Shown in pieces: positions 1 through 7,189 of a DNA stretch of 33,956 bases. The notes beneath the pieces were generated by a model, which saw only the letters and a program-made list of their open reading frames with translations, searched no databases and was not told where the DNA came from. Source of the stretch: Betaproteobacteria bacterium (GTDB lineage Bacteria > Pseudomonadota > Gammaproteobacteria > Burkholderiales > SG8-41). The position numbers and the translations under genes were made by a program. Position 1 is the first letter of the stretch; the number at the start of each line of letters is the position of its first letter. The stretch lies in NCBI GenBank assembly GCA_025363435.1, contig JANYDY010000046.1, positions 1 to 33,956 on the forward strand, given 5' to 3'.

Positions 1-569
1 TTCGCGCCCTCCGCGCCGAAGCGGCCGAGCATTTTCAACGTGACGTCTTTCGCCCATACGCCGGGTTGCAACTGGCCCTTCAATTCAATGCGTATTGTTT
101 CTGGCACGCGAAACCACAGCTTGCCGGTCAGCATCACCGCGGCGACATCGGTACCTTCAACGCCGGTGCCCAGCGCATTGAACGCACCGTAAGTGACCGA
201 GTGCGTGTCGGTGCCGACAATCAGATCACCTGCGGTCAGATGGCCGCCCTCGGGCATCACCTGATGGCAGATGCCGTCGCCAATTCCATAAAGCACCGCG
301 CCGGTGCTTTCGGCAAACGCACGCATTTCCTTGTGCGTGTTGGCGGCTTCAATATGCGGCGGCGGCGAATAATGATCCATCACCAGCGCCGTCTTCGTCG
401 CGAACGGCAGCCCCTTGGCGCCGAGTTTGGCCGCCATTTTCATTGCGTTACCGGCGCGCGCGTCGTGCATCATGGCGAAATCGACATCGGCAACCACTAC
501 GTCGCCGGCGCGCACCGGTGCGCCACCGGAATGCGCGGACAGAATTTTTTCGGCAATTGTGTAACCCAT
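1..569 (-). CDS. Aconitase/3-isopropylmalate dehydratase family large subunit (5' part only)
   Basis: The gene runs off the left edge, leaving the N-terminal 189 residues or so. It belongs to the aconitase/LeuC superfamily of 4Fe-4S hydro-lyases, which move a hydroxyl group between neighbouring carbons of di- or tricarboxylic acids. Seen: start MGYTIAEKILSAHSG, a segment VMDHYSPPPHIEAANTHK (the family's 'DH' substrate loop), GIGDGICHQVMPEG, then GTDTHSVTYGALNALGTGVE, where GTDSH(T) is a family signature. The Fe-S cysteines lie further on and are outside the window. The sequence looks more like the LeuC2/homoaconitase branch than biosynthetic LeuC, so I give no symbol. The ATG is the first in-frame start after the divergent intergenic region. 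Nearby catabolic enzymes suggest a degradative substrate, but that is inference. Confidence 0.85.
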   Translation of the reverse strand, partial: MGYTIAEKILSAHSGGAPVRAGDVVVADVDFAMMHDARAGNAMKMAAKLGAKGLPFATKTALVMDHYSPPPHIEAANTHKEMRAFAESTGAVLYGIGDGICHQVMPEGGHLTAGDLIVGTDTHSVTYGAFNALGTGVEGTDVAAVMLTGKLWFRVPETIRIELKGQLQPGVWAKDVTLKMLGRFGAEGA

Positions 570-670
570 GAATGCTCCGGAAATGTGGGATGCCGCCAAG
601 TTGCAGTGCAACGCAGCCGGACTGGGAATTTTAGCAGGGAACGCGCAGCCGGCCGCGAGCACCGGACAGC

Positions 671-684
671 GCGGAAATTTCCGC
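671..684. promoter_or_regulatory. 14-bp perfect palindrome in divergent intergenic region
   Basis: GCGGAAATTTCCGC is self-complementary over all 14 bases. It lies between the divergently oriented dehydratase gene and the DUF1080 lipoprotein gene, about 100 bp from each start. The position and even symmetry fit a repressor operator. No regulator is encoded in the window to match it. Confidence 0.35.
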
Positions 685-703
685 TTCGATTGGCCGCTTT
701 TGC

Positions 704-716
704 CTTGACGGTCAAG
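704..716. promoter_or_regulatory. 13-bp inverted repeat over a TTGACG -35-like box
   Basis: CTTGAC-G-GTCAAG is a perfect inverted repeat with a one-base centre. It contains TTGACG, which resembles a sigma70 -35 box pointing toward the lipoprotein gene, but I see no good -10 box at the right distance. It could be an operator or part of a promoter. Confidence 0.3.
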
Positions 717-771
717 CACCGGGTGCCGCATGCTAGACGGACAAACAACATCAAAACAGGGGGAGACCACA

Positions 772-1371
772 ATGAAACGACTGCTTGCAATTGCCACGAC
801 ATCTTTGTTGGTTGCACTGACTGTTATCGGTTGCGCGGCATATTCGCCGGCACAGGGCTGGATAACGCTGATCGACGGCAATACCGGCCTTGAGAATTTC
901 AACCGCAATGGCGGCGCCAACTGGCACGCGGAAGATGGCACGATACAGGCCGACAAGAGCACCACCCAGGGCGCCAGCGTTCTCGTCTCAAAACGCTCGT
1001 TCAAAGACTTTGAGCTCTATGCGGAATTCTGGGCAGATCACAACACCAACAGCGGCATCTATATACGCTGCACCAATCCCGCCAATGTGAGCAGTGCCTC
1101 TGCCTACGAAGTGCAGATCTGGGACCAGAACCCGGACACCGCGCGCAGCACCGGCGCGCTGATGCCGGCGGCCACAGTGCCGCCCATCTACAAGGCGGGC
1201 GGCCGCTGGAACACCTATGAGGTGTACGCCAAAGGTCAGCAGATGACCGTCAAATTGAACGGCGTGGTCACGGTCCACGTCGAAGACGGCAAGTACCCGA
1301 GCGGGCCGATCGGACTGCAGCAAAACGCTGGCGTCATCAAATGGCGCAAGCTGGCGGTGAGAGAACTCTAG
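772..1371 (+). CDS. DUF1080 (3-keto-disaccharide hydrolase-type) lipoprotein
   Basis: 199-residue exported protein with one DUF1080 domain, the concanavalin/laminarinase-like fold often annotated as 3-keto-disaccharide hydrolase. Residues 1-21 form a lipoprotein signal (KRLLAIATTSLLVALTVIG then C), so it is probably anchored to a membrane. Family marks: WITLIDGNTGLENFN near the mature N-terminus, a central region with SGIYIRC and AYEVQIWDQN, and a C-terminal WRKLAVREL strand. The chosen ATG has a strong ribosome site (GGGGGAG) just upstream. An in-frame ATG at 730 would only add residues ahead of the signal peptide. It stands alone and is convergent with the BKACE gene. The enzymatic role is inferred from the family; domain assignment is fairly sure, substrate is not. 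Confidence 0.85.
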   Translation: MKRLLAIATTSLLVALTVIGCAAYSPAQGWITLIDGNTGLENFNRNGGANWHAEDGTIQADKSTTQGASVLVSKRSFKDFELYAEFWADHNTNSGIYIRCTNPANVSSASAYEVQIWDQNPDTARSTGALMPAATVPPIYKAGGRWNTYEVYAKGQQMTVKLNGVVTVHVEDGKYPSGPIGLQQNAGVIKWRKLAVREL

Positions 1372-1375
1372 CGGG

Positions 1376-1408
1376 AACACGCGGCGGCGTATCGCCGTAC
1401 CGCGTGTT
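1376..1408. terminator. Strong hairpin between convergent genes
   Basis: AACACGCGG (1376-1384) pairs perfectly with CCGCGTGTT (1400-1408). Inside it CGGCG pairs with CGCCG around a TAT loop, giving 14 bp with a two-base bulge. It fills the short gap between two convergent genes and could end transcription from both sides. Neither side has a proper T-run, so intrinsic termination is uncertain. Confidence 0.5.
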
Positions 1409-1428
1409 TGGTCGATCGCCGCGCAGCT

Positions 1429-2322
1429 TCAGCTCTTCGCAATCCCGAGCAGTGCGCGCGCTTCGTCCGTGGTGGTCGGCTCGCGACCGGCGGCGCGGCC
1501 AAGCGCAGCGAAACGTTGCACCAGTTCCGCGTTGGTCGGGCAACCCAGTTCTTCATACGGGTAATCGCCGATGCCCGGCGCGAGATGACCGCCGCGTTCG
1601 AGTGCCGTGGCGGCCACGTTGAGCAGATTGCCTTCCTTGCAAGCGACCGTCCATTCAATGCGGCGATGCGGCGGCAGAAAATCCACCAGCGCTTCAAGCC
1701 CGCGCGGCGTGCAGGGATGCGCGCCGACGATACCGCCTTCGGCCAGCACGCATTGCACATAGGCCGGTTCGCGGATCACCCCCATGTCGAGAAACGCATC
1801 CACCATGCGCACGAAGGGCACCGCCCACACCGACAGATGCGGCTTCACACCCGCCTCGGTCATGCCTTTGGCCAGAAACAAACAGGTCTCGGTGCTGTTG
1901 AGGTACACCTTGTTCAGCGTTTTGAATGTTTTCGTCTTCGCATCATAGGCATCGATATTGCTGCTGCCGGTGTCGACCGCTGCAAAATCCGGCCGCGTCG
2001 CACTCTTCTGTCCCATCAGCTTGATGTGGGCAAGGCGGTTCTCGTCTTCCTTGACCGTAATCTGGCCGAGTGTCGAATCGATCAGGATGTCGCAGCGCGC
2101 GCGGATCTTGCTGACGATCTCGGCATAGACCTCGGGCGCGTGACTGGGGCTGCCATCGGCATTGCGTGCGTGAAAGTGAATGATGGACGCGCCGGCTGCG
2201 CGGCATTCAGCCGCCGTCTCGGCGATTTCGTCGGGCGTGAACGGGATATGCTTGTTGCGCGTGCGCGGCGAATATTCGTTGACGCGCACGGTAATAATGA
2301 GCTTCTTGCATTCTTCGCTCAC
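1429..2322 (-). CDS. BKACE-family (DUF849) beta-keto acid cleavage enzyme
   Basis: 297-residue member of the beta-keto acid cleavage enzyme family (prototype Kce, 3-keto-5-aminohexanoate cleavage). These Zn enzymes condense a beta-keto acid with acetyl-CoA to give acetoacetate and a new CoA ester. Seen: TIM-barrel start LIITVRVNEYSPRTRN, zinc motif HFHAR with H49 and H51, IDSTLG, and AEGGIVGAHPCTP near residue 200. The prototype's third ligand, a Glu in a GLED-type motif, corresponds here to GIGD (250-253), so G252 seems to replace it. That may mark a divergent subgroup. The start is GTG and overlaps the aldolase stop by four bases (GTGA), so the two are translationally coupled. The substrate cannot be read from the sequence. 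Confidence 0.85.
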   Translation of the reverse strand: MSEECKKLIITVRVNEYSPRTRNKHIPFTPDEIAETAAECRAAGASIIHFHARNADGSPSHAPEVYAEIVSKIRARCDILIDSTLGQITVKEDENRLAHIKLMGQKSATRPDFAAVDTGSSNIDAYDAKTKTFKTLNKVYLNSTETCLFLAKGMTEAGVKPHLSVWAVPFVRMVDAFLDMGVIREPAYVQCVLAEGGIVGAHPCTPRGLEALVDFLPPHRRIEWTVACKEGNLLNVAATALERGGHLAPGIGDYPYEELGCPTNAELVQRFAALGRAAGREPTTTDEARALLGIAKS

Positions 2323-3092
2323 GTCTTGACGCCCGCCATGCGCTTGATCGCATCGACGAACAGATCGCCGTCAGTGCCGAGCACGATGATCTGCACGCCG
2401 CGTTTGGCGATGCGCCGCCCGTATTCAACTTCGAGATTGTTGCCGATCAGTGTCATTGCGTATTTGCCGTGACGTCGCGCAGTGGCAACCACCGTATCCA
2501 GCGCCGCACTCATTTTCGGATCGTCGAAAGTGGCGCCCGGCACACCGAGCGATATCGACAAGTCGGTCGGGCCGACGAAGAATGCGTCCAACCCCGGCAT
2601 CGCCGCCAGCGCCTCGAAATCGGCAATACTTTCTTTTTCTTCGAGCAGCGCAATCGCCATCAATTCGGTATTAGCCTGCGACGCGTAGGCGTCCCAGCCG
2701 CCGCGCACATAACCGGCGGCGCGTGTGATCTGGCAAGCACCGCGTTCACCGTCGGGCGCAAAACGCATCGCATTCAATAAAGCCTTGCAGTTGTCGCGAT
2801 TGGCGTGCGGCAGCACGATGCCCGCAGCGCCAAGATTGAGTAGTTTCTTGATCAGCGCCGCATCGACTTCGGGTACGCGCACAAACGGCGTGATGTGCGC
2901 GGCATCGGCGGCGCGTATCAGATGGCCGGCGCGATCGAGATCGAGCGGACTATGTTCCATATCGATAATGACAAAGTCGAGGCCGGCGGCGGCCATCATC
3001 TCGACCACCATCGGGCTGCCGGTGAACAGCAGCATGCCGGTGACGGTTTTGCCGTCAGCGAGCAATTGGCGTATGCGGTTAGGGGTTTGCAT
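2319..3092 (-). CDS. HpaI/HpcH-family 2-keto-3-deoxy acid aldolase
   Basis: 257-residue class II (metal-dependent) aldolase of the HpaI/GarL/RhmA group, which cleaves 2-keto-3-deoxy acids into pyruvate (or a relative) and an aldehyde. Seen: FVIIDMEHSPLD with H47 in the position of the HpaI catalytic His; PFVRVPEVD with R72; GIVLPHANRD; the LLEEKESI acid pair at 151-152 for metal binding; and FFVGPTDLSISLG with D177 as the second metal ligand. It is upstream of and overlaps the BKACE gene, so the two probably serve one pathway. It diverges from the DctP-like/PdxA/Bug run. Family membership is solid. The exact substrate (4-hydroxy-2-oxoheptanedioate, ketodeoxyrhamnonate or other) is open. Confidence 0.9.
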   Translation of the reverse strand: MQTPNRIRQLLADGKTVTGMLLFTGSPMVVEMMAAAGLDFVIIDMEHSPLDLDRAGHLIRAADAAHITPFVRVPEVDAALIKKLLNLGAAGIVLPHANRDNCKALLNAMRFAPDGERGACQITRAAGYVRGGWDAYASQANTELMAIALLEEKESIADFEALAAMPGLDAFFVGPTDLSISLGVPGATFDDPKMSAALDTVVATARRHGKYAMTLIGNNLEVEYGRRIAKRGVQIIVLGTDGDLFVDAIKRMAGVKT

Positions 3093-3242
3093 GGCGGGAT
3101 CCGGTTGTGCGCGGCGAGATTACCGTGCGCCTCCCGCGCCGGTCAAGGCAGGCCGCTACGTACGCCGCCATGCTGCGCGCCGTCGGGCGAAAAAGCCGAC
3201 CGATGTGATACTCTCTCGTCCCGTTTCTAAGCCTGCGCTGCC
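3093..3242. promoter_or_regulatory. Divergent promoter region
   Basis: 150-bp gap between divergent catabolic operons. TGTGATACT at 3204-3212 looks like an extended -10 (TG-n-GATACT) for the plus-strand operon, about 30 bp before its ATG. No convincing -35 is visible. GTCGG/CCGAC around an A-rich loop (3182-3200) could form a short stem or an operator half-site pair. Confidence 0.3.
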
Positions 3243-4160
3243 ATGTCCAAAATAATTATCAAGTTCGGCGGTTATCAGAATCCCGCCTCCATTCACAACC
3301 GCGCCGCCGCGCGTTTCGGCGAACTGCTGAAAAAGAAATTCGGCGACCGTATCGACTTTCAATTGATCGGCAATGTACTCGATCTCGGCCGTCAGTCGGG
3401 CGATCTGCCGAAAATGGTCGCGGCCGGCGAATTGTCGTTGTGCTACATCTCGTCGGTGCGCTTCACCGATCCGGTACCGGAATTCAAGGTGCTGGAACTG
3501 CCCTTCATCATCAAGGACCGCGCCAGCGTGCAACGCGCTTTTGCCGGCGAGTTCGGCAAACTGCTGCAAAAGCGCATGGAAGAAAATACGCCGTTCAAAC
3601 TGCTCGGCGTGTGGGACAACGGCTTTCGCCACGTCACCAACAAAGTGCGGCCGATTCGCACACCCGCAGACTGCAAAGGCATCAAGATCCGCTGCCAGGT
3701 CAGTGAAATGCACGTCGAGGCTTTGCAGGCGATGGGTTTCGTACCGATCTCGGTGGACGTCAAGGAATTCGTCGATGGTATCGCCGGCGACCGTTTCGAC
3801 GGCCAGGAAAATCCGCTGACCAATACCTATAATTTCGGTGTGCAGAATTTCCACCGCTACCAAACGCTGACCGGACATTTGTTCGGCGCCAGTGTGATGA
3901 TCTGCAACGCGGAGCACTTCCGCGACTGGCCCGCCGATCTGCAGGCTGCTGTCATTGAAGCCGGCAATGAAGCAACCCGCTACCAGCATCAACTCGCGGC
4001 GGCAGAAGATGCCGAGATGCTCGCCAAGTTCAAGTTGATCGACCATGAAATCATTGAACTGAGTGAAGCCGAACGCGCACCCTTCGTTGCTGCGGTAAAG
4101 CCGGTGCTGGACAAGTACCGGCGCGAGCTCGATCCAAAACTTTTTTCGTATCTCACCTGA
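3243..4160 (+). CDS. DctP-like TRAP substrate-binding protein lacking a signal peptide
   Basis: 305-residue protein with the fold of TRAP-transporter solute receptors (DctP/TAXI-like). Seen: IIIKFGGYQNPAS start typical of the mature domain, a GELSLCYISS segment, LELPFIIKD, GIKIRCQVSEMH with R150 at the place of the ligand-carboxylate arginine, and DGQENPLTNTYNFG. DctP proteins are normally exported, but this one begins right at the mature domain. An in-frame TAA at 3228-3230 rules out a longer N-terminus, so it should stay in the cytosol unless exported by other means. No DctQ or DctM membrane gene is in the window. It heads a run with the PdxA-family and two Bug genes (15-bp gap to the next). 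It may have become a cytosolic sensor or carrier, which is inference. Confidence 0.85.
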   Translation: MSKIIIKFGGYQNPASIHNRAAARFGELLKKKFGDRIDFQLIGNVLDLGRQSGDLPKMVAAGELSLCYISSVRFTDPVPEFKVLELPFIIKDRASVQRAFAGEFGKLLQKRMEENTPFKLLGVWDNGFRHVTNKVRPIRTPADCKGIKIRCQVSEMHVEALQAMGFVPISVDVKEFVDGIAGDRFDGQENPLTNTYNFGVQNFHRYQTLTGHLFGASVMICNAEHFRDWPADLQAAVIEAGNEATRYQHQLAAAEDAEMLAKFKLIDHEIIELSEAERAPFVAAVKPVLDKYRRELDPKLFSYLT

Positions 4161-4175
4161 TTGCGCATTTAAACC

Positions 4176-5180
4176 ATGAATAAACTCCCCGTCCTCGGAC
4201 TTATGCTCGGCGATGTCACCGGCATCGGCCCTGAAATCAGCGTCAAATTGCTTGCGTCAGGCATGCCCAATTCGGTGGCGCGCGTGGCCGTCATCGGCGA
4301 TGCGCGCGTATTCGAGACCGGCTGCCGCGACGCCGGCATCCGTCTCGATTACAAAACTTTTGACGATATCGATGCAATCGAATGGAGCGGCGACGCGATT
4401 CCGCTGATCGATCTCGGCAATGTCGATCCGGCGAAATATCCGCGCGGCGAAAGTTCGGACGAATCAGGCCGGCTCAGCGGCGACACCTTGAAGCGCATGA
4501 TCGAAATGGCGGAGGCCGGCAAGATCGAAGGCATCTGCTTTGCACCGCTGAACAAGGGCGCGATGAACCGCGGTGGCTGGAAATATCCGGACGAGCACCA
4601 GATGTTTGCCGCACTGACCAAACACTCGGGCTTTTACGGCGAGATGAATGTGATCAAGGAGTTTTCGACCTTCCGCGTCACTTCGCACATTGCGCTGAAG
4701 GAAGCGGTCAATTTAATCTCGCCCGAGCGTATCACCGCGGCCATCGGGCTGGCTGACACTTCGCTGCGCGCAGCCGGCGTTGCCGCGCCGCGTATCGGCG
4801 TCGCCGCGCTTAATCCGCATTGCGGCGAAAACGGTTTGTTCGGCGACGAGGAAATTCGCATCATCCGGCCGACTGTCGATTCCATACGCGCAACCGGCAT
4901 CAATTGTGTTGGACCGATCTCGTCGGATGTGATTTTTCTGAAAGCGCTCAAAGGCGAATTCGACGGTGTGGTCATGATGTATCACGACCAGGGGCAGATC
5001 GCGACCAAGCTGCTCGGATTTAACAAGGGCGTCACCGTAACGGCCGGTCTGAAAACCGTGTTTACGACTCCGGCACACGGCACCGCCTACGATATTGCCG
5101 GCAAGGGAGTGGCCGATACCGGCGCGCTTGAACAGGCGTTGCGCATTGCGGCGCGCATGGCGACGGCGCGCGCGCATTGA
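4176..5180 (+). CDS. PdxA-family (PdxA2-like) NAD-dependent dehydrogenase
   Basis: 334-residue member of the 4-hydroxythreonine-4-phosphate dehydrogenase family, which oxidises a beta-hydroxy acid with NAD+ and loses CO2. Seen: GDVTGIGPEI at 12-21 (GDPAGIGPE in classical PdxA), the three divalent-metal histidines in TSHIALKEA (H171), ALNPHCGENG (H215) and MYHDQGQIATKLLGF (H270), and the C-terminal TPAHGTAYDIAGKG. It sits in a catabolic run, not beside ksgA or surA as pdxA often does. That fits the PdxA2 branch (4-phospho-threonate/erythronate dehydrogenases) or TphB-type dihydrodiol dehydrogenases. TphB is likewise found with a Bug protein (TphC). No DUF1537 kinase or aromatic dioxygenase is present, so neither role is supported further. 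Confidence 0.9.
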   Translation: MNKLPVLGLMLGDVTGIGPEISVKLLASGMPNSVARVAVIGDARVFETGCRDAGIRLDYKTFDDIDAIEWSGDAIPLIDLGNVDPAKYPRGESSDESGRLSGDTLKRMIEMAEAGKIEGICFAPLNKGAMNRGGWKYPDEHQMFAALTKHSGFYGEMNVIKEFSTFRVTSHIALKEAVNLISPERITAAIGLADTSLRAAGVAAPRIGVAALNPHCGENGLFGDEEIRIIRPTVDSIRATGINCVGPISSDVIFLKALKGEFDGVVMMYHDQGQIATKLLGFNKGVTVTAGLKTVFTTPAHGTAYDIAGKGVADTGALEQALRIAARMATARAH

Positions 5181-5228
5181 CCCCCGCCCGCGCTTGCGGG
5201 TTATGCGAAATTAACAGGAGCAGCAAAT

Positions 5229-6215
5229 ATGCAAAATCACAACAACACAACGCGTCAACACATTTGCAGCGTTGCCATTGCAGTGCTGTTATCCGGCATG
5301 GCGCCCGGCGTGCAGGCGCAGGATTACCCGACCAAGCCTATCCGCATGATCGTCGGCTTCGCACCGGGCGGCGGCACCGACACCACGGCGCGCCCGCTGG
5401 CGCAAAAACTCGGCGAACTGCTGGGGCACCAGGTCATCGTCGATAACCGGCCGGGCGCCGCCGGTAACATCGCCACCGACCTCGTTGCCAAGGCCAACCC
5501 GGACGGCTACACCATATTGATGGGCACTATCGCCGCGCTCGCCATCAACCCCAGTCTCTACAGCAAGCTGCCGTTCGATCCGGACAAGGATCTGGCGCCG
5601 GTATCGCAGGCGGTCGATTCGACCAATATTCTGTCGCTGCATCCGACGGTCGCCGCCGGTTCGGTCAAGGAACTGATCGCGCTGGCGAAGTCGAAATCGC
5701 TCAGCTACGGCTCGTCGGGCGTCGGCGGCACCGGCCATCTCGCCGGCGAACTGTTCAACGTTCTCGCCGGTACCAAGCTCGTGCATATCCCCTATAAAGG
5801 CGGCGGCCCGGCGATGATCGATCTGGTCGGCGGCCAGGTGCAACTGGTATTCGCCACCGGTGCGAGCGCGGTGCCGCAGATCAAAGGCGGCAAGATCAAG
5901 GGCATCGCCGTGACCACCATCAAGCGCTCGGCGCTGATGCCGGAGCTGCCGACGATCGCCGAAAGCGGACTCGCCGGTTACGATGCCAACAACTGGTACG
6001 GCCTGCTGGTGCCGGCGAAAACGCCGCGCGCCATCATCAACCGGCTCAACGCCGAAACGGTCAAGGTGCTCAATCTGCCGGAAATCAAAACCTTCTTTTT
6101 CAATCAGGGGCTCGACGCCGCGCCGAGCACGCCGGAAGCCTTCGGCGCCTATATCAAGAGCGAGCGCGTGAAGTGGGCCAAGGTCGTCAAGGCCTCGGGC
6201 GCCAAAGCCGAGTAA
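5229..6215 (+). CDS. Bug/TctC-family periplasmic solute-binding protein
   Basis: 328-residue receptor of the tripartite tricarboxylate transporter family. Residues 1-30 are a long-headed signal peptide ending VQA before QDYPTKPIR. The Bug hallmark IVGFAPGGGTDTTAR follows, then DNRPGAAGNIATD, ANPDGYT, HIPYKGGGPAMIDLVGGQV and an AESGLAGYDANNWYG segment near residue 250. Bug proteins close over small carboxylates or amides; the ligand here is unknown. AGGAG lies 8 bp before the ATG. The stop is only 5 bp from the next Bug gene, so the pair looks like a tandem duplication within one transcript. No TctA or TctB gene is near, as is usual for orphan Bug proteins. Confidence 0.95.
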   Translation: MQNHNNTTRQHICSVAIAVLLSGMAPGVQAQDYPTKPIRMIVGFAPGGGTDTTARPLAQKLGELLGHQVIVDNRPGAAGNIATDLVAKANPDGYTILMGTIAALAINPSLYSKLPFDPDKDLAPVSQAVDSTNILSLHPTVAAGSVKELIALAKSKSLSYGSSGVGGTGHLAGELFNVLAGTKLVHIPYKGGGPAMIDLVGGQVQLVFATGASAVPQIKGGKIKGIAVTTIKRSALMPELPTIAESGLAGYDANNWYGLLVPAKTPRAIINRLNAETVKVLNLPEIKTFFFNQGLDAAPSTPEAFGAYIKSERVKWAKVVKASGAKAE

Positions 6216-6220
6216 TCGCC

Positions 6221-7180
6221 ATGCGCACAGCAATTGCGGCATTGCTGACGTTATTGTGCACCGCCGCTACGGCAGCGGATTTCCCGTCCAAGCCGGTGCG
6301 CATGATCGTCGGCTTTCCGCCGGGCGGCGCGGTTGACCTGGTCGTGCGCACCATCCAGCAGCGCATGTCGGCGGCACTCGGCCAGCAAGTGGTCATCGAC
6401 AACCGGCCCGGCGCGCACGCGCTGATCGCAGGTGAATTGACCGTGCAGGCGCCGCCCGATGGCTATACCGTTTTGATGGGCGACTTCGGCATGTTGATTG
6501 TCGTGCCGGTCATCCAGAAAGCGCCCTTCGATCCACAGAAAGATCTTGCCACGGTCGGGCAAGCCGTCTCGCTGCAGAACCTCATCATCACGCATCCATC
6601 GGTGGCAGCAAAATCATTAAAGGAATTGATCGCGCTGGCGAAATCGAAACCCGAAGGTTTCAACTACGCGACTTCCGGTATCGGCAGCCCCGGGCATCTG
6701 GCGGCGGTTCTGCTCGAATCGATGGCGGGTATACGCCTCACGCACATTCCGTACAAAGGCGGCGGGCCGGCCATCACCGATTTGCTGGCGGGCCACGTTC
6801 CGGTGTTTTTCTCGGTGATCTCGACCGGCGTGCCGCATGTGCAGTCCGGCAAGGCGCGCGGCATCGCCGTGACAGGCAGCAAACGCGCGGAAGCCATTCC
6901 TGATGTGCCGACTATCGCGGAAGCCGGCGTGCCCGGTTATGCAGCGACCAACTGGTACGGGCTGCACGCCCCGGCCAAAACACCGGCGGCAATTATCGAA
7001 CGGCTTAATCAGGCGATGATCACCGCGCTGAAATCGCCCGACATTATCGAGTCGCTCAAGTCGCGCGGCATCGACGCGGCGCCGAGTACTCCGGCAGCCT
7101 ACGCCGCCTACATGAAATCCGAATCCGCCAAATGGAGCCGGATCATCCGCCAATCGGGCATCAAGTCGGACGGCAGCTGA
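6221..7180 (+). CDS. Bug/TctC-family periplasmic solute-binding protein
   Basis: 319-residue second copy in the tandem pair. It has a short clean signal peptide (RTAIAALLTLLCTAATA, cut before ADFPSKPVR). Family motifs are IVGFPPGGAVDLVVR, DNRPGAHALIAGEL, HIPYKGGGPAITDLL and AEAGVPGYAATNWYG. It differs from its neighbour in the first ligand loop (GGAVD instead of GGGTD) and in the GAHALIAG segment, so the two may bind different ligands. The ATG 5 bp after the preceding stop is chosen because it opens the signal peptide; an earlier in-frame start inside the preceding gene would place charged residues ahead of it. It is the last gene of the run; the convergent rhodanese stop is 9 bp away. Confidence 0.93.
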   Translation: MRTAIAALLTLLCTAATAADFPSKPVRMIVGFPPGGAVDLVVRTIQQRMSAALGQQVVIDNRPGAHALIAGELTVQAPPDGYTVLMGDFGMLIVVPVIQKAPFDPQKDLATVGQAVSLQNLIITHPSVAAKSLKELIALAKSKPEGFNYATSGIGSPGHLAAVLLESMAGIRLTHIPYKGGGPAITDLLAGHVPVFFSVISTGVPHVQSGKARGIAVTGSKRAEAIPDVPTIAEAGVPGYAATNWYGLHAPAKTPAAIIERLNQAMITALKSPDIIESLKSRGIDAAPSTPAAYAAYMKSESAKWSRIIRQSGIKSDGS

Positions 7181-7189
7181 AACAGCCGC

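Noticed and set aside
66-893. 275-residue plus-strand open frame at the left edge
   Set aside because: It is antisense to the aconitase-family gene and runs into the lipoprotein gene in a different frame; composition is Arg/His-rich shadow.
3156-4046. 296-residue minus-strand open frame opposite the DctP-like gene
   Set aside because: It has no recognisable motif; the plus-strand frame matches a known family along its whole length.
5181-5228. Terminator between the PdxA-family and first Bug genes
   Set aside because: CCCGC/GCGGG around GCTT is only 5 bp with no T-run, and a good ribosome site follows at once; the genes are treated as one run.
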